Of a DNA stretch of 10,736 nt, positions 5,812 through 10,736 are shown in pieces. The position numbers and the translations under genes were made by a program. Each line of letters opens with the position of its first letter. Position 1 is the first letter of the stretch. Location: positions 1 to 10,736 of the forward strand of contig CAYIEF010000037.1 in assembly GCA_964362365.1 (NCBI GenBank). The letters run 5' to 3'. Under the pieces are notes generated by a model. It saw only the letters and a list, made by a program, of their open reading frames with translations, was not told the origin of the DNA and ran no database searches. This DNA is from JACPIL01 sp964362365 (GTDB lineage: Archaea; Nanobdellota; Nanobdellia; Woesearchaeales; GW2011-AR9).

Positions 5812-5817
5812 AAATAG

Positions 5818-6270
5818 ATGAATAATGAGTTTGTTGCCATCCGCAAAATGCTGGAAGAACATCTTGCAGCTATTAATGATAATACTGCTGAGGTACAGGC
5901 TCTTTTTGATTTTCTTCAAGAATTAGAAATAAAGGTAGAAAAAGTTTCCCAGCGCTTGGATCAAACCCAATTAAGTTTAGGAATACCAAAGCCAAAAACA
6001 AGCATTGCTCCATTAAATCAGATGGAAAGGAAAATATTCTTAGTTCTGTATACCGGTGAAGCATTGATGACTTATCAAGAGATTGCGGAAAAAGCAGAAT
6101 TGTCTCCTTCCATCATTCCAGAATGTATTTCTTCATTAATACAGAAAGGTGTTCCATTCAGGAGATCTTTCTTTGAAAATCAATTGTTTGTAGGCTTAGA
6201 GCCGGGGTTTAAAGAGTTGCAGGCAAAAGAGAATATTGTTAATTTAAGCTTGCAGAGTTTTATGGAATGA
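5818..6270 (+). CDS. Coiled-coil plus winged-helix DNA-binding protein, 150 residues
   Basis: Residues 1-55 form a long amphipathic helix (AIRKMLEEHLAAINDNTAEVQALFDFLQEL then a second heptad segment), likely a dimerising coiled coil. A short proline-rich linker (57-66) leads to a helix-turn-helix: QMERKIFLVLYTG (68-80), MTYQEIAEKAE (84-94) and a recognition helix SPSIIPECISSLIQKG (96-111), followed by a wing (FRRSFFENQLFVGL). The ending FKELQAKENIVNLS is typical of a protein family I recognise from DPANN archaea. It probably acts as a small transcription regulator; its targets are unknown. The ATG follows GGTGA by six bases and a TATA box at 5778. Inverted repeats at 5750-5768 and 5788-5803 are candidate operators, possibly for the protein itself. 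Confidence 0.84.
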   Translation: MNNEFVAIRKMLEEHLAAINDNTAEVQALFDFLQELEIKVEKVSQRLDQTQLSLGIPKPKTSIAPLNQMERKIFLVLYTGEALMTYQEIAEKAELSPSIIPECISSLIQKGVPFRRSFFENQLFVGLEPGFKELQAKENIVNLSLQSFME

Positions 6271-6278
6271 TCGAATAA

Positions 6279-6287
6279 TTTTTTTTT
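6279..6287 (+). terminator. Oligo-T terminator after the winged-helix gene
   Basis: Nine consecutive T residues begin eight bases after the stop codon and end just before the convergent aminopeptidase stop codon. This fits archaeal T-run termination. Confidence 0.6.
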
Positions 6288-6289
6288 AG

Positions 6290-7300
6290 CTAAGCAAAGA
6301 GATACTTCCCTTCCTTCATAATCTGCGTATCACCAATAAATACATTCTTCACTTTGCAGAAGATATCAATATGATACTTCTGATAGACTTTTCTGCCTAA
6401 TTTCTTGGCATACATGGCATGTTTCAATCCTAAAGAGAAATGCATTCCGGCAAAGCGTTCAAAAGCAGTAGGCTCATGCAAGGTTTTTTCAAAGCTAAGG
6501 CCTCGGTTTAAGCCAAAGCCGATTTCCCGCACCTGTACGGCTGCATTAACTTCTTCGGTCCTAATTCGCTGCAGAATCTCTTCAAACAGAGCTGGACCAT
6601 TATGGCTAATCACGCAGCCATTTTTTATCTGCACTTCAAAAGGCGCACAGAAATGAGCCTTATGTTCTAAAGTAGGAAATCCAAACACCAAAACTGAGCC
6701 GTTCATCTGATCAAGTTCTTTTGCTTCAGTAAAGATTTCGCCGATAGGAAAACCGGCTGCGACAATCGGGTTGTCTGAAAAATTTCCGGTGTTTTTGAGC
6801 GGTTTTTCAAATGCTGAATTGATATCTAAGGTTAGATTGTTACCTGATTCTATGCGCAATTTGTTATTCTGCTGTAATTCTGTTTCTATGGCATTACTTG
6901 CTTGCACATAATAAGGGGTATCATATCGTAAAGAATCAATGTAATTTTGAATTTCCTCATCGGTATTTAACGCTAGTCTGGCATGTTCGATCACCATGTG
7001 CCCAGCTCTAAATAGGTCTGCGCGCAAACGATGTTTGGTCATGCGGAATGATAAACTCTGCACTAAGATGACTAAAGAATGCGCTGGGAGAGAGGCAACT
7101 GCCTGTTCAACTACTGATTCCTCAACTGTGGGAAAAGTGATAGCTTTATGCTGATGGCTTTTGATTTCTTTTTTATAAGTATCGCTGAGGAGTTTTGCTA
7201 AGGAACTTTGAGTATCGTAGATTAACAGAATGAAGCATTCTTTACTGATGCGATAATTCTGGTGCAGGATGTCCTGGAGATGCTGTTGTAATGGGGACAT
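6290..7300 (-). CDS. M29-like (thermophilic-type) leucyl aminopeptidase, 336 residues
   Basis: The C-terminal half carries the pattern of M29 metallo-aminopeptidases. GFPIGEIFTEAKE (183-195) matches the P-x-GE-VF motif with E188 as metal ligand. REIGFGLNRG (258-267) supplies E259, MHFSLGLKH (286-294) supplies H287, and YHIDIF (309-314) supplies H310 and D312. M29 enzymes use two metal ions to remove N-terminal residues from peptides in the cytoplasm. The protein is somewhat shorter than the usual 370-410 residues, and the tyrosine expected a few residues after H287 is replaced by a histidine or displaced to Y297. Residues 1-130 form the variable N-terminal domain. The ATG at 7300 lies 18 nt from a TATA-like box (forward 7319-7328). 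Assignment to the M29 superfamily is fairly sure; actual peptidase activity is not. Confidence 0.8.
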   Translation of the reverse strand: MSPLQQHLQDILHQNYRISKECFILLIYDTQSSLAKLLSDTYKKEIKSHQHKAITFPTVEESVVEQAVASLPAHSLVILVQSLSFRMTKHRLRADLFRAGHMVIEHARLALNTDEEIQNYIDSLRYDTPYYVQASNAIETELQQNNKLRIESGNNLTLDINSAFEKPLKNTGNFSDNPIVAAGFPIGEIFTEAKELDQMNGSVLVFGFPTLEHKAHFCAPFEVQIKNGCVISHNGPALFEEILQRIRTEEVNAAVQVREIGFGLNRGLSFEKTLHEPTAFERFAGMHFSLGLKHAMYAKKLGRKVYQKYHIDIFCKVKNVFIGDTQIMKEGKYLFA

Positions 7301-7318
7301 ATACTAAACATTTAAGGG

Positions 7319-7328
7319 TTTAATAAAA
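7319..7328 (-). promoter_or_regulatory. TATA-like box for the M29-like gene
   Basis: The minus strand reads TTTTATTAAA, 18 nt before the ATG at 7300, slightly close but compatible with a leaderless or nearly leaderless transcript. Confidence 0.4.
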
Positions 7329-7380
7329 ATCTTGTGTGGGAAACGAAGCTAAATTACTGATATAACAAAACGCAAAAAAC

Positions 7381-7389
7381 TATTTAAAT
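7381..7389 (+). promoter_or_regulatory. TATA box for the 130-residue gene
   Basis: TATTTAAAT follows an A-rich CGCAAAAAAC stretch that could act as BRE, and lies 21 nt before the ATG at 7411. There is no Shine-Dalgarno, so the message is probably leaderless. Confidence 0.6.
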
Positions 7390-7410
7390 CTCAAGGTTAA
7401 CCAACTAAAA

Positions 7411-7803
7411 ATGAAAATCTACGATGAATTAGTAGCCAAATATATTCCACCTGAATATTTTGGTGGAAAGCCTAGTTTTGTCGTCCGCTTGTTCAATACT
7501 TCTGATGTAGATGTATATTGGCAAAATGTGAGAAGAGTTAGGCTTGAAATTGCTCGTGTTGCGCATAATAATGATCCAACTATGCTGGTTGATTTTCTCG
7601 TAGTTCAATATGGGTTAGATGAAAGCAAGGCTAGAATATTTCTTAACAAAAATGTTACTAGGGAGTTTTATGAAGGTGATGCTGAAACCAAGCGCAGGAT
7701 ATTGCGGCGCGGGGAAGAGCAGATGGCTAAGATTATGTCTCAAAAGCCCGACTTCTTAAGAAAAAACGGGGATTTAGAAGAAAAAATAGATTCTCAGGAT
7801 TAA
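7411..7803 (+). CDS. Uncharacterised 130-residue protein
   Basis: I do not recognise this protein. It is charged and mostly helical. An N-terminal part with YIPPEYFGGKPSFVVRLF (11-28) may hold a strand. A helix with VRRVRLEIARVAHNN (40-54) is followed by a compact helical unit DPTMLVDFLVVQYGLDESKA (55-74), another helix and a very hydrophilic tail ending KIDSQD. The tail (residues 85-130) is highly charged with many R, K and E, suggesting an exposed or disordered end. There is no signal peptide or membrane segment. It is preceded by a well-placed TATA box at 7381 and is divergent from the M29-like gene. Together with the next gene and the recombinase it may belong to an accessory patch. Confidence 0.72.
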   Translation: MKIYDELVAKYIPPEYFGGKPSFVVRLFNTSDVDVYWQNVRRVRLEIARVAHNNDPTMLVDFLVVQYGLDESKARIFLNKNVTREFYEGDAETKRRILRRGEEQMAKIMSQKPDFLRKNGDLEEKIDSQD

Positions 7804-7816
7804 TTTTATAGTTGTT

Positions 7817-7843
7817 TGAGATTTCTCATAACTTTGGAAAGTT
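7817..7843. repeat. Two adjacent short inverted repeats upstream of the lipoprotein-like gene
   Basis: TGAGA-TT-TCTCA (7817-7828) and AACTTT-GG-AAAGTT (7830-7843) are both perfect and separated by a single base. They end seven bases before the TATA box at 7850. They could be operator sites for the downstream gene or fold at the 3' end of the upstream transcript. Confidence 0.4.
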
Positions 7844-7849
7844 GGAAAT

Positions 7850-7858
7850 ATATTTAAA
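7850..7858 (+). promoter_or_regulatory. TATA box for the lipoprotein-like gene
   Basis: ATATTTAAA, preceded by GGAAAT that could act as BRE, lies 23 nt before the ATG at 7882. No Shine-Dalgarno is present, consistent with a leaderless transcript. Confidence 0.6.
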
Positions 7859-7881
7859 CTTACGGAAATTAACAGTTTATT

Positions 7882-8253
7882 ATGAAAAGAGCAATGCTTG
7901 GATTAACTGTATTGGCAGGATTAGGCTGTGCAAGTAGTAATAGGAACGTAATGGAACCAAAGTCTCTGAGCGAAAGAGTAATTGAAGAAAGTATTAAAGG
8001 ATGTAATGAATTATCATTATCTAAATATGGAATTTACTTTGCCGATGTAGGTGGTGAAGAATGTTTAACTCCTTCAGATATGGCGCGTGTTGATAAGATT
8101 GTTCAAGAAAAAACTTACTGTCATCTTTCTGTTTATTTTGATAGGGAGAGAGGAAAAATAGGATATGTTGTAGAAAAAGGAAACCCAGAGTTTCTTATAA
8201 AAGTATTTCTGTACGAATCGAGGTATGTAAAACATTATCCGTTTATGAAATAA
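7882..8253 (+). CDS. Small secreted or lipoprotein-like protein, 123 residues
   Basis: The N-terminus has the layout of a lipoprotein signal: positive residues (MKR), a hydrophobic stretch (AMLGLTVLAGLG), then C16 followed by ASSN. The lipobox is G-L-G-C, which is imperfect because a Leu or Val is expected at -3. The mature part has three more cysteines (C41, C61, C80), a helix with SERVIEESIKG, and beta-like segments ending in LIKVFLYESRYVKHYPF. If the signal is real, the protein sits at the outer face of the cell membrane; C41/C61/C80 might form a disulfide. Function is not recognised and I know of no family match. The gene has its own TATA box and no Shine-Dalgarno. A small secreted protein next to a recombinase fits an accessory gene. 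Confidence 0.7.
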   Translation: MKRAMLGLTVLAGLGCASSNRNVMEPKSLSERVIEESIKGCNELSLSKYGIYFADVGGEECLTPSDMARVDKIVQEKTYCHLSVYFDRERGKIGYVVEKGNPEFLIKVFLYESRYVKHYPFMK

Positions 8254-8293
8254 CTTCTAAATTTTGATTAAAACTTCTAGTTTTCTAAACTTT

Positions 8294-8364
8294 AATTTAA
8301 TCTTAAAAGAAAAATAAAACAAGAATTAAATTTCCAATTTAATCTAAAATATTTAATCTTAAAA
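8294..8364 (+). repeat. Three copies of an AT-rich 15-bp repeat
   Basis: AATTTAATCTTAAAA occurs at 8294-8308, with one base missing at 8336-8349, and with a first-base change at 8350-8364. A fourth relative with one inserted base occurs downstream of the recombinase at 9293-9308. An 11-bp GATTAAAACTT is likewise present on both sides (8266-8276 and 9272-9282). Chance similarity in AT-rich DNA cannot be excluded. Confidence 0.4.
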
Positions 8365-8546
8365 ACATTTAAGCAAAATGATAAAGATTTAGAAAGAAAA
8401 AGGTTGTAAAAATTTTTGCGCGTACTAAGTATAAAATGAAGCATGGATTTTCTGTAATCCACATTTGCCAAAAAATTCCTTCAACAAAACCAGGCTTTTT
8501 GATCAAAACTAGGTATCTGACACAGAACGTAACGCTATTCATATAA

Positions 8547-8604
8547 TGTGACAAAAAATGTAACAAAAATGGCTAAAAAAGTAACATTTAAATAATCTGT
8601 TACA
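8547..8604. promoter_or_regulatory. Cluster of TGTNACA motifs over the recombinase promoter
   Basis: Palindromic heptamers TGTGACA (8547-8553), TGTAACA (8559-8565), AGTAACA (8580-8586, one mismatch) and TGTTACA (8598-8604) occur within 58 bp, with a partial CGTAACG further up at 8528. The last two flank the TATA box, forming GTAACA-11 bp-TGTTAC. They are candidate binding sites for a repressor or for the recombinase itself. Confidence 0.5.
8586..8593 (+). promoter_or_regulatory. TATA box for the tyrosine recombinase gene
   Basis: ATTTAAAT lies 25 nt before the ATG at 8619 and has no Shine-Dalgarno between, indicating a leaderless transcript. It is embedded between two TGTNACA half-sites. Confidence 0.55.
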
Positions 8605-8618
8605 TTTCTATCTCAAAA

Positions 8619-9257
8619 ATGGTGGATGTCAAAGAAGAGAAGCAAGTGCGTGTCAAAAAAGCACATTCTCGTAGTGAGTTTCATCTTACTGAAGAGCAAA
8701 TCAAACTTTTAGTTCGACATGCTGACAAATTGCGCGACAAGGTTATCATCAAAATGCTGGCTTACTGTGGTCTACGCCGATTTGAACTGGCAAAAATACG
8801 TATTGAAGATATCAATTTTGAAACGCGTAAGATCCAGATTCTCGGAAAAAAAAACATTTATCGCTTAGCAACTATTTTTTCTGACCAATTATTGGAAGAT
8901 TTGAAGGTTTATATCCAATATGTGCTGAATAATTCAAAAAAAGGATGCCTTTTTCCTGCTGTTTCTAGCTTAAATGAAAATGAGCACATCACGCCTACGC
9001 AAATTAACCGTATTGTCGCACAAGCGGGCCATAAAGCGCATCTGAGCAATCCAATTCCGGAATTGAAGAATATCAACCCGCATATTTTCCGACACAGCTG
9101 TGCGCGAATTTTGAAGGATAGGGGGCTTAGTTTAGAAGTAATTCAGAAGGTCTTAGGGCATTTATCATACAAAACAACCATGGATTTGTACGGAACCAAG
9201 AGTATTTCTGACATGGATAAAGAATTGAAAGAGAAAGTGGGGGATATTTTTGGATAA
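8619..9257 (+). CDS. Minimal tyrosine recombinase/integrase, 212 residues
   Basis: All catalytic residues of the family are present in order: R53 in AYCGLRRFELAKI, K77 or K78 in the beta-hairpin ILGKKNIYR, H155-x-x-R158 in NPHIFRHSCAR, H181 in VLGHLSYKTT, and the nucleophile Y191 in MDLYGTKS. The enzyme cuts and rejoins DNA through a covalent phosphotyrosine. Only about 25 residues precede the catalytic domain, so the usual N-terminal SAM-like core-binding domain of XerA/XerD-type enzymes (~280-300 residues in all) is missing; the frame gives no sign of it upstream. A lysine-rich segment at residues 5-16 (EEKQVRVKKAHS) may contact DNA instead. The ATG at 8619 suits the TATA box at 8586. It could be the integrase of a small element, a chromosome-dimer resolvase or an inversion enzyme; the AT-rich, repeat-bearing flanks favour a mobile or accessory context. 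Confidence 0.9.
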   Translation: MVDVKEEKQVRVKKAHSRSEFHLTEEQIKLLVRHADKLRDKVIIKMLAYCGLRRFELAKIRIEDINFETRKIQILGKKNIYRLATIFSDQLLEDLKVYIQYVLNNSKKGCLFPAVSSLNENEHITPTQINRIVAQAGHKAHLSNPIPELKNINPHIFRHSCARILKDRGLSLEVIQKVLGHLSYKTTMDLYGTKSISDMDKELKEKVGDIFG

Positions 9258-9443
9258 ATGTTATAAGCAGAGATTAAAACTTATTAAAATATAATTTAAT
9301 CATTAAAATTAATTGTTTTATTACAGTGTTCTGAAGAAATTACAAAAGATATTAAAATCATTAGGAATAAAATATTTAGTTTTTGATAGTAATTATTGTT
9401 TTAGAATTATTAAAAATCTAAGAAAATATCTTAAATAATTGAA

Positions 9444-10148
9444 TCATCCAAAATAATTATCCTGCTTCTCTTCCTGCAGCTCTTCTGCTTTACCGCTTTT
9501 TTGTATGATGCCTTTTAATTTCTGTTCAAAGAGCTTAGCCTGAGCTAAGAGTGGTTTTGGATCTATTTTCAACCCAGTGTAGGCATCCAATGCTTTAATT
9601 ATTTCAGCAGCAGCCCTGCTATCAGGTAAACCGCTTTGCGCTTCGGCAAAAAAGGCAACTACTGGGACTTTCAAGCTTCTGGCGAGCAATGCGCCAGTAA
9701 CACCTACTACAATTCCTTCACTCAAAGGACTGGCGACCGCTGATAATTTCTTGGCATATGCCCCATTCTGAGTTGCGTAATAAAATACTTTATTTCCAGG
9801 GTTAGGGCTTCCTACCCCTTCCAATGATACTACTTCTTTTGCAGACAATTCATCAGCAAGCTGTTCAATCATCTCTGATAGTTTCCAGCCGGTATTCTTC
9901 CCGATATTAATCGCATGCACTAGTACCATGTTATAATCTTTGTTGTAATGTAAGGAGACAGGCTCGATGACCTTGCTTTGATGGATAGCGATCATGGCCG
10001 GAACTTCATCCATCTCGATTACGCCGATCTTTTCGGTCTCTAAATGATCCATCAAGAATTCGATAGCGATAGTCCCGATCAATCCGAATCCAGGGAACCC
10101 TTCGACAATAGTTACATTCTTTGGTTTTTTGGTAAGAACTAATTTCAT
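9444..10148 (-). CDS. PAC2-family protein (proteasome assembly chaperone-like), 234 residues
   Basis: Residues 12-25 (VTIVEGFPGFGLIG) are the signature of archaeal PAC2/COG2047 proteins. They are followed by the strand IGVIEMDEVPAMIAIH, VLVHAINIG, the VSLEGVGSP turn, GIVVGVTGALLARS and VVAFFAEAQSGLPDSRAAAEII, all in family order. The C-terminal ~35 residues are a charged helix and a hydrophilic tail ending NYFG. Eukaryotic PAC2 helps assemble the 20S proteasome alpha ring; archaeal relatives such as PbaB have been studied as proteasome-linked chaperones, but their cell role is less certain. The start is the ATG at 10148: it follows GGTGAT by four bases, whereas an in-frame GTG at 10157 is inside that Shine-Dalgarno. 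The gene is divergent from a winged-helix gene. Confidence 0.9.
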   Translation of the reverse strand: MKLVLTKKPKNVTIVEGFPGFGLIGTIAIEFLMDHLETEKIGVIEMDEVPAMIAIHQSKVIEPVSLHYNKDYNMVLVHAINIGKNTGWKLSEMIEQLADELSAKEVVSLEGVGSPNPGNKVFYYATQNGAYAKKLSAVASPLSEGIVVGVTGALLARSLKVPVVAFFAEAQSGLPDSRAAAEIIKALDAYTGLKIDPKPLLAQAKLFEQKLKGIIQKSGKAEELQEEKQDNYFG

Positions 10149-10152
10149 GAGC

Positions 10153-10158
10153 ATCACC
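10153..10158 (-). promoter_or_regulatory. Shine-Dalgarno GGTGAT deciding the PAC2 start
   Basis: The minus strand reads GGTGAT, four bases, ATG. The sequence and spacing are identical to the site before the 129-residue helical gene. It rules out the alternative GTG start at 10157. Confidence 0.72.
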
Positions 10159-10190
10159 TGTTTTTATGTTGAGTATTGGATTATTCTGAG

Positions 10191-10200
10191 GTATTTAAGG
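10191..10200 (-). promoter_or_regulatory. TATA box for the PAC2-family gene
   Basis: The minus strand reads CCTTAAATAC after GAAAA (possible BRE), 42 nt before the ATG. Initiation about 25 nt downstream gives a leader of roughly 20 nt carrying the Shine-Dalgarno. Confidence 0.5.
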
Positions 10201-10214
10201 TTTTCTGCAATTAG

Positions 10215-10224
10215 GTTTTTATAT
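10215..10224 (+). promoter_or_regulatory. TATA box for the 10247 winged-helix gene
   Basis: GTTTTTATAT ends 22 nt before the ATG at 10247, and there is no Shine-Dalgarno, consistent with a leaderless transcript. It stands close to the divergent PAC2 TATA box, so the two promoters may compete or share control. Confidence 0.5.
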
Positions 10225-10246
10225 TGCTGAACCAACTGCATAAATA

Positions 10247-10603
10247 ATGAAGCTCACCAAGGCCCAGCGCCTGATCCTCTACGCTTTAGGACATTTCTAT
10301 ACTGCGCTTAACCAGCCCTTAGTGGAGAAACCAGTACAGGTGCGAACATCAAAGATCGTCTTTATCGAACATTTGCTGGCCGCTACAATAATCTCCAAGC
10401 AGGAACGCGCTTTGTATAAGAATCTGGAAAGTCTTGAACAGAAAAAATTAATTTCCTATGAAAATAGGATGATCATGTTTACGGAATTGGGATTACAAGA
10501 ATTAGCAAAAATCAACAAAGAGATTAGCCAGTTTATTTCTTTGGAACATTATTTTCAGCATGAAAAGCCAAAACGAAAGATTCAGACTATGATTTTGAAC
10601 TAA
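10247..10603 (+). CDS. Small winged-helix protein of a DPANN-type family, 118 residues
   Basis: The protein begins MKLTKAQRLILYALGHFY, a helix typical of archaeal winged-helix proteins. It continues with TSKIVFIEHLLAATIISK (34-51), a helix RALYKNLESLEQKKLI (54-69) and a hairpin wing SYENRMIMFTELGLQEL (70-86). A C-terminal helix and basic tail (KPKRKIQTMILN) complete it. I recognise this layout as a conserved hypothetical family in Woesearchaeota-like genomes. It is probably a DNA-binding regulator, but its target is unknown. The gene starts 98 nt from the divergent PAC2-family start, so it may regulate that promoter or itself. Leaderless expression is implied by the TATA box spacing. Confidence 0.83.
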   Translation: MKLTKAQRLILYALGHFYTALNQPLVEKPVQVRTSKIVFIEHLLAATIISKQERALYKNLESLEQKKLISYENRMIMFTELGLQELAKINKEISQFISLEHYFQHEKPKRKIQTMILN

Positions 10604-10610
10604 CCTAATT

Positions 10611-10730
10611 TTATTTCCAATTATAAGAATCTCCAATTTTTAATGAATTATAAATTTCTGAGGTTACTTCAAGATTATTAGTTATAGCATATCTCTTTAA
10701 TTTAGGAACTTTTATATAGTTATTCTTATT
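10611..10730 (-). pseudogene. Possible C-terminal gene remnant (about 39 codons, no start)
   Basis: The minus strand is open from 10730 to a TAA at 10611-10613, with no ATG, GTG or TTG start and an in-frame TGA at 10731-10733 next to the window edge. The translation ends YNSLKIGDSYNWK, which resembles the C-terminal tail of some small proteins (Y-x-x-LKxGD-x-Y). It could be a broken gene end, a frameshifted gene continuing outside the window, or chance. Confidence 0.2.
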
Positions 10731-10736
10731 TCATTC

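Larger units (their letters stand above)
5500..5817. other. 318-nt intergenic region between divergent genes
   Basis: I see no convincing gene here. A minus-strand frame across 5523-5846 is open but low in complexity, rich in F/L/S/K from AT-rich sequence, and would overlap the start of the winged-helix gene. The region holds the TATA boxes of both flanking genes, an additional TATA-like CTATTTAAAT at 5704-5713 with no gene at the matching distance, an imperfect 33-nt inverted repeat at 5660-5692, and two perfect inverted repeats near the winged-helix gene promoter. A small RNA is possible but unproven. Confidence 0.5.
8254..8618. other. 365-nt AT-rich non-coding region upstream of the recombinase
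   Basis: I find no convincing gene of normal length. A minus-strand frame over 8369-8566 is open but looks like a chance product of AT-rich sequence. The region contains three copies of an AATTTAATCTTAAAA-like repeat (8294-8364), an 18-nt inverted repeat TGGATT-TTCTGT-AATCCA (8444-8461), TATA-like elements at about 8430 and 8540, an eight-codon frame at 8569, and a cluster of TGTNACA motifs leading into the recombinase promoter. Confidence 0.55.

Noticed and set aside
5523..5846. Minus-strand open frame of 107 codons
   Set aside because: Its composition is what AT-rich non-coding DNA gives, it overlaps the start and control region of the winged-helix gene, and it has no matching promoter or ribosome binding site.
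8294..8364. CRISPR-like array
   Set aside because: The three repeats are only about 15 bp, AT-rich, unevenly spaced and without spacers of regular length, and no cas gene is present.
8444..8461. TGGATT-TTCTGT-AATCCA hairpin as a terminator
   Set aside because: It is about 190 nt past the nearest upstream stop codon, has only six pairs and is not followed by a T-run. It is recorded only as an inverted repeat within the intergenic entry.
8369..8566. Minus-strand open frame of 65 codons
   Set aside because: It is low in complexity, lies antisense across the region leading to the integrase promoter, and has no family resemblance.
8254..9443. Integration into a tRNA gene
   Set aside because: I looked for T-loop and acceptor-stem patterns on both strands near the recombinase and found none, so a tRNA attachment site is not supported.

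Overview
The window looks archaeal and most likely comes from a DPANN-type lineage (Woesearchaeota or Pacearchaeota-like). The evidence is a METTL5-type rRNA methyltransferase, a PAC2-family protein, two small winged-helix proteins of kinds I recognise from such genomes, and a short protein opening with MKLTIDT. TATA-like boxes lie about 20 to 25 nt upstream of many start codons. This assignment is inferred from gene content and promoter style, with no marker gene to confirm it.

Layout. (1) 1-1209, plus strand: the 3' part of a DUF4010/MgtC-like membrane protein, followed one base later by an uncharacterised 185-residue protein. (2) 1211-3403, minus strand: an 87-residue conserved protein, a JAMM-motif metalloprotease-like protein, a METTL5-like methyltransferase, and an unknown 178-residue protein overlapping the methyltransferase start. 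(3) 3437-5499, minus strand: four uncharacterised all-helical proteins that seem to form two related pairs. (4) 5500-6270: a 318-nt intergenic region with inverted repeats, then a coiled-coil/winged-helix regulator. (5) 6290-7300, minus strand: a short M29-like aminopeptidase. (6) 7411-9443: an accessory-looking stretch with two orphan genes (one with a lipoprotein-like signal), an AT-rich region with repeats, and a minimal tyrosine recombinase whose promoter is packed with TGTNACA motifs. (7) 9444-10603: a PAC2-family gene divergent from a winged-helix gene.

How the genes relate. The firmest links are translational: the DUF4010 gene with its follower, and the METTL5 gene with the 178-residue protein. 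Two styles of expression are visible. Most genes have a TATA box at the leaderless distance and no Shine-Dalgarno. The PAC2 gene and the 129-residue helical gene instead have a more distant TATA box and an identical GGTGAT Shine-Dalgarno four bases before ATG. I found no tRNA, rRNA, CRISPR array or recognisable defence operon. The best candidates for something undescribed are the helical-protein cluster, the integrase control region and the unusual JAMM protein.
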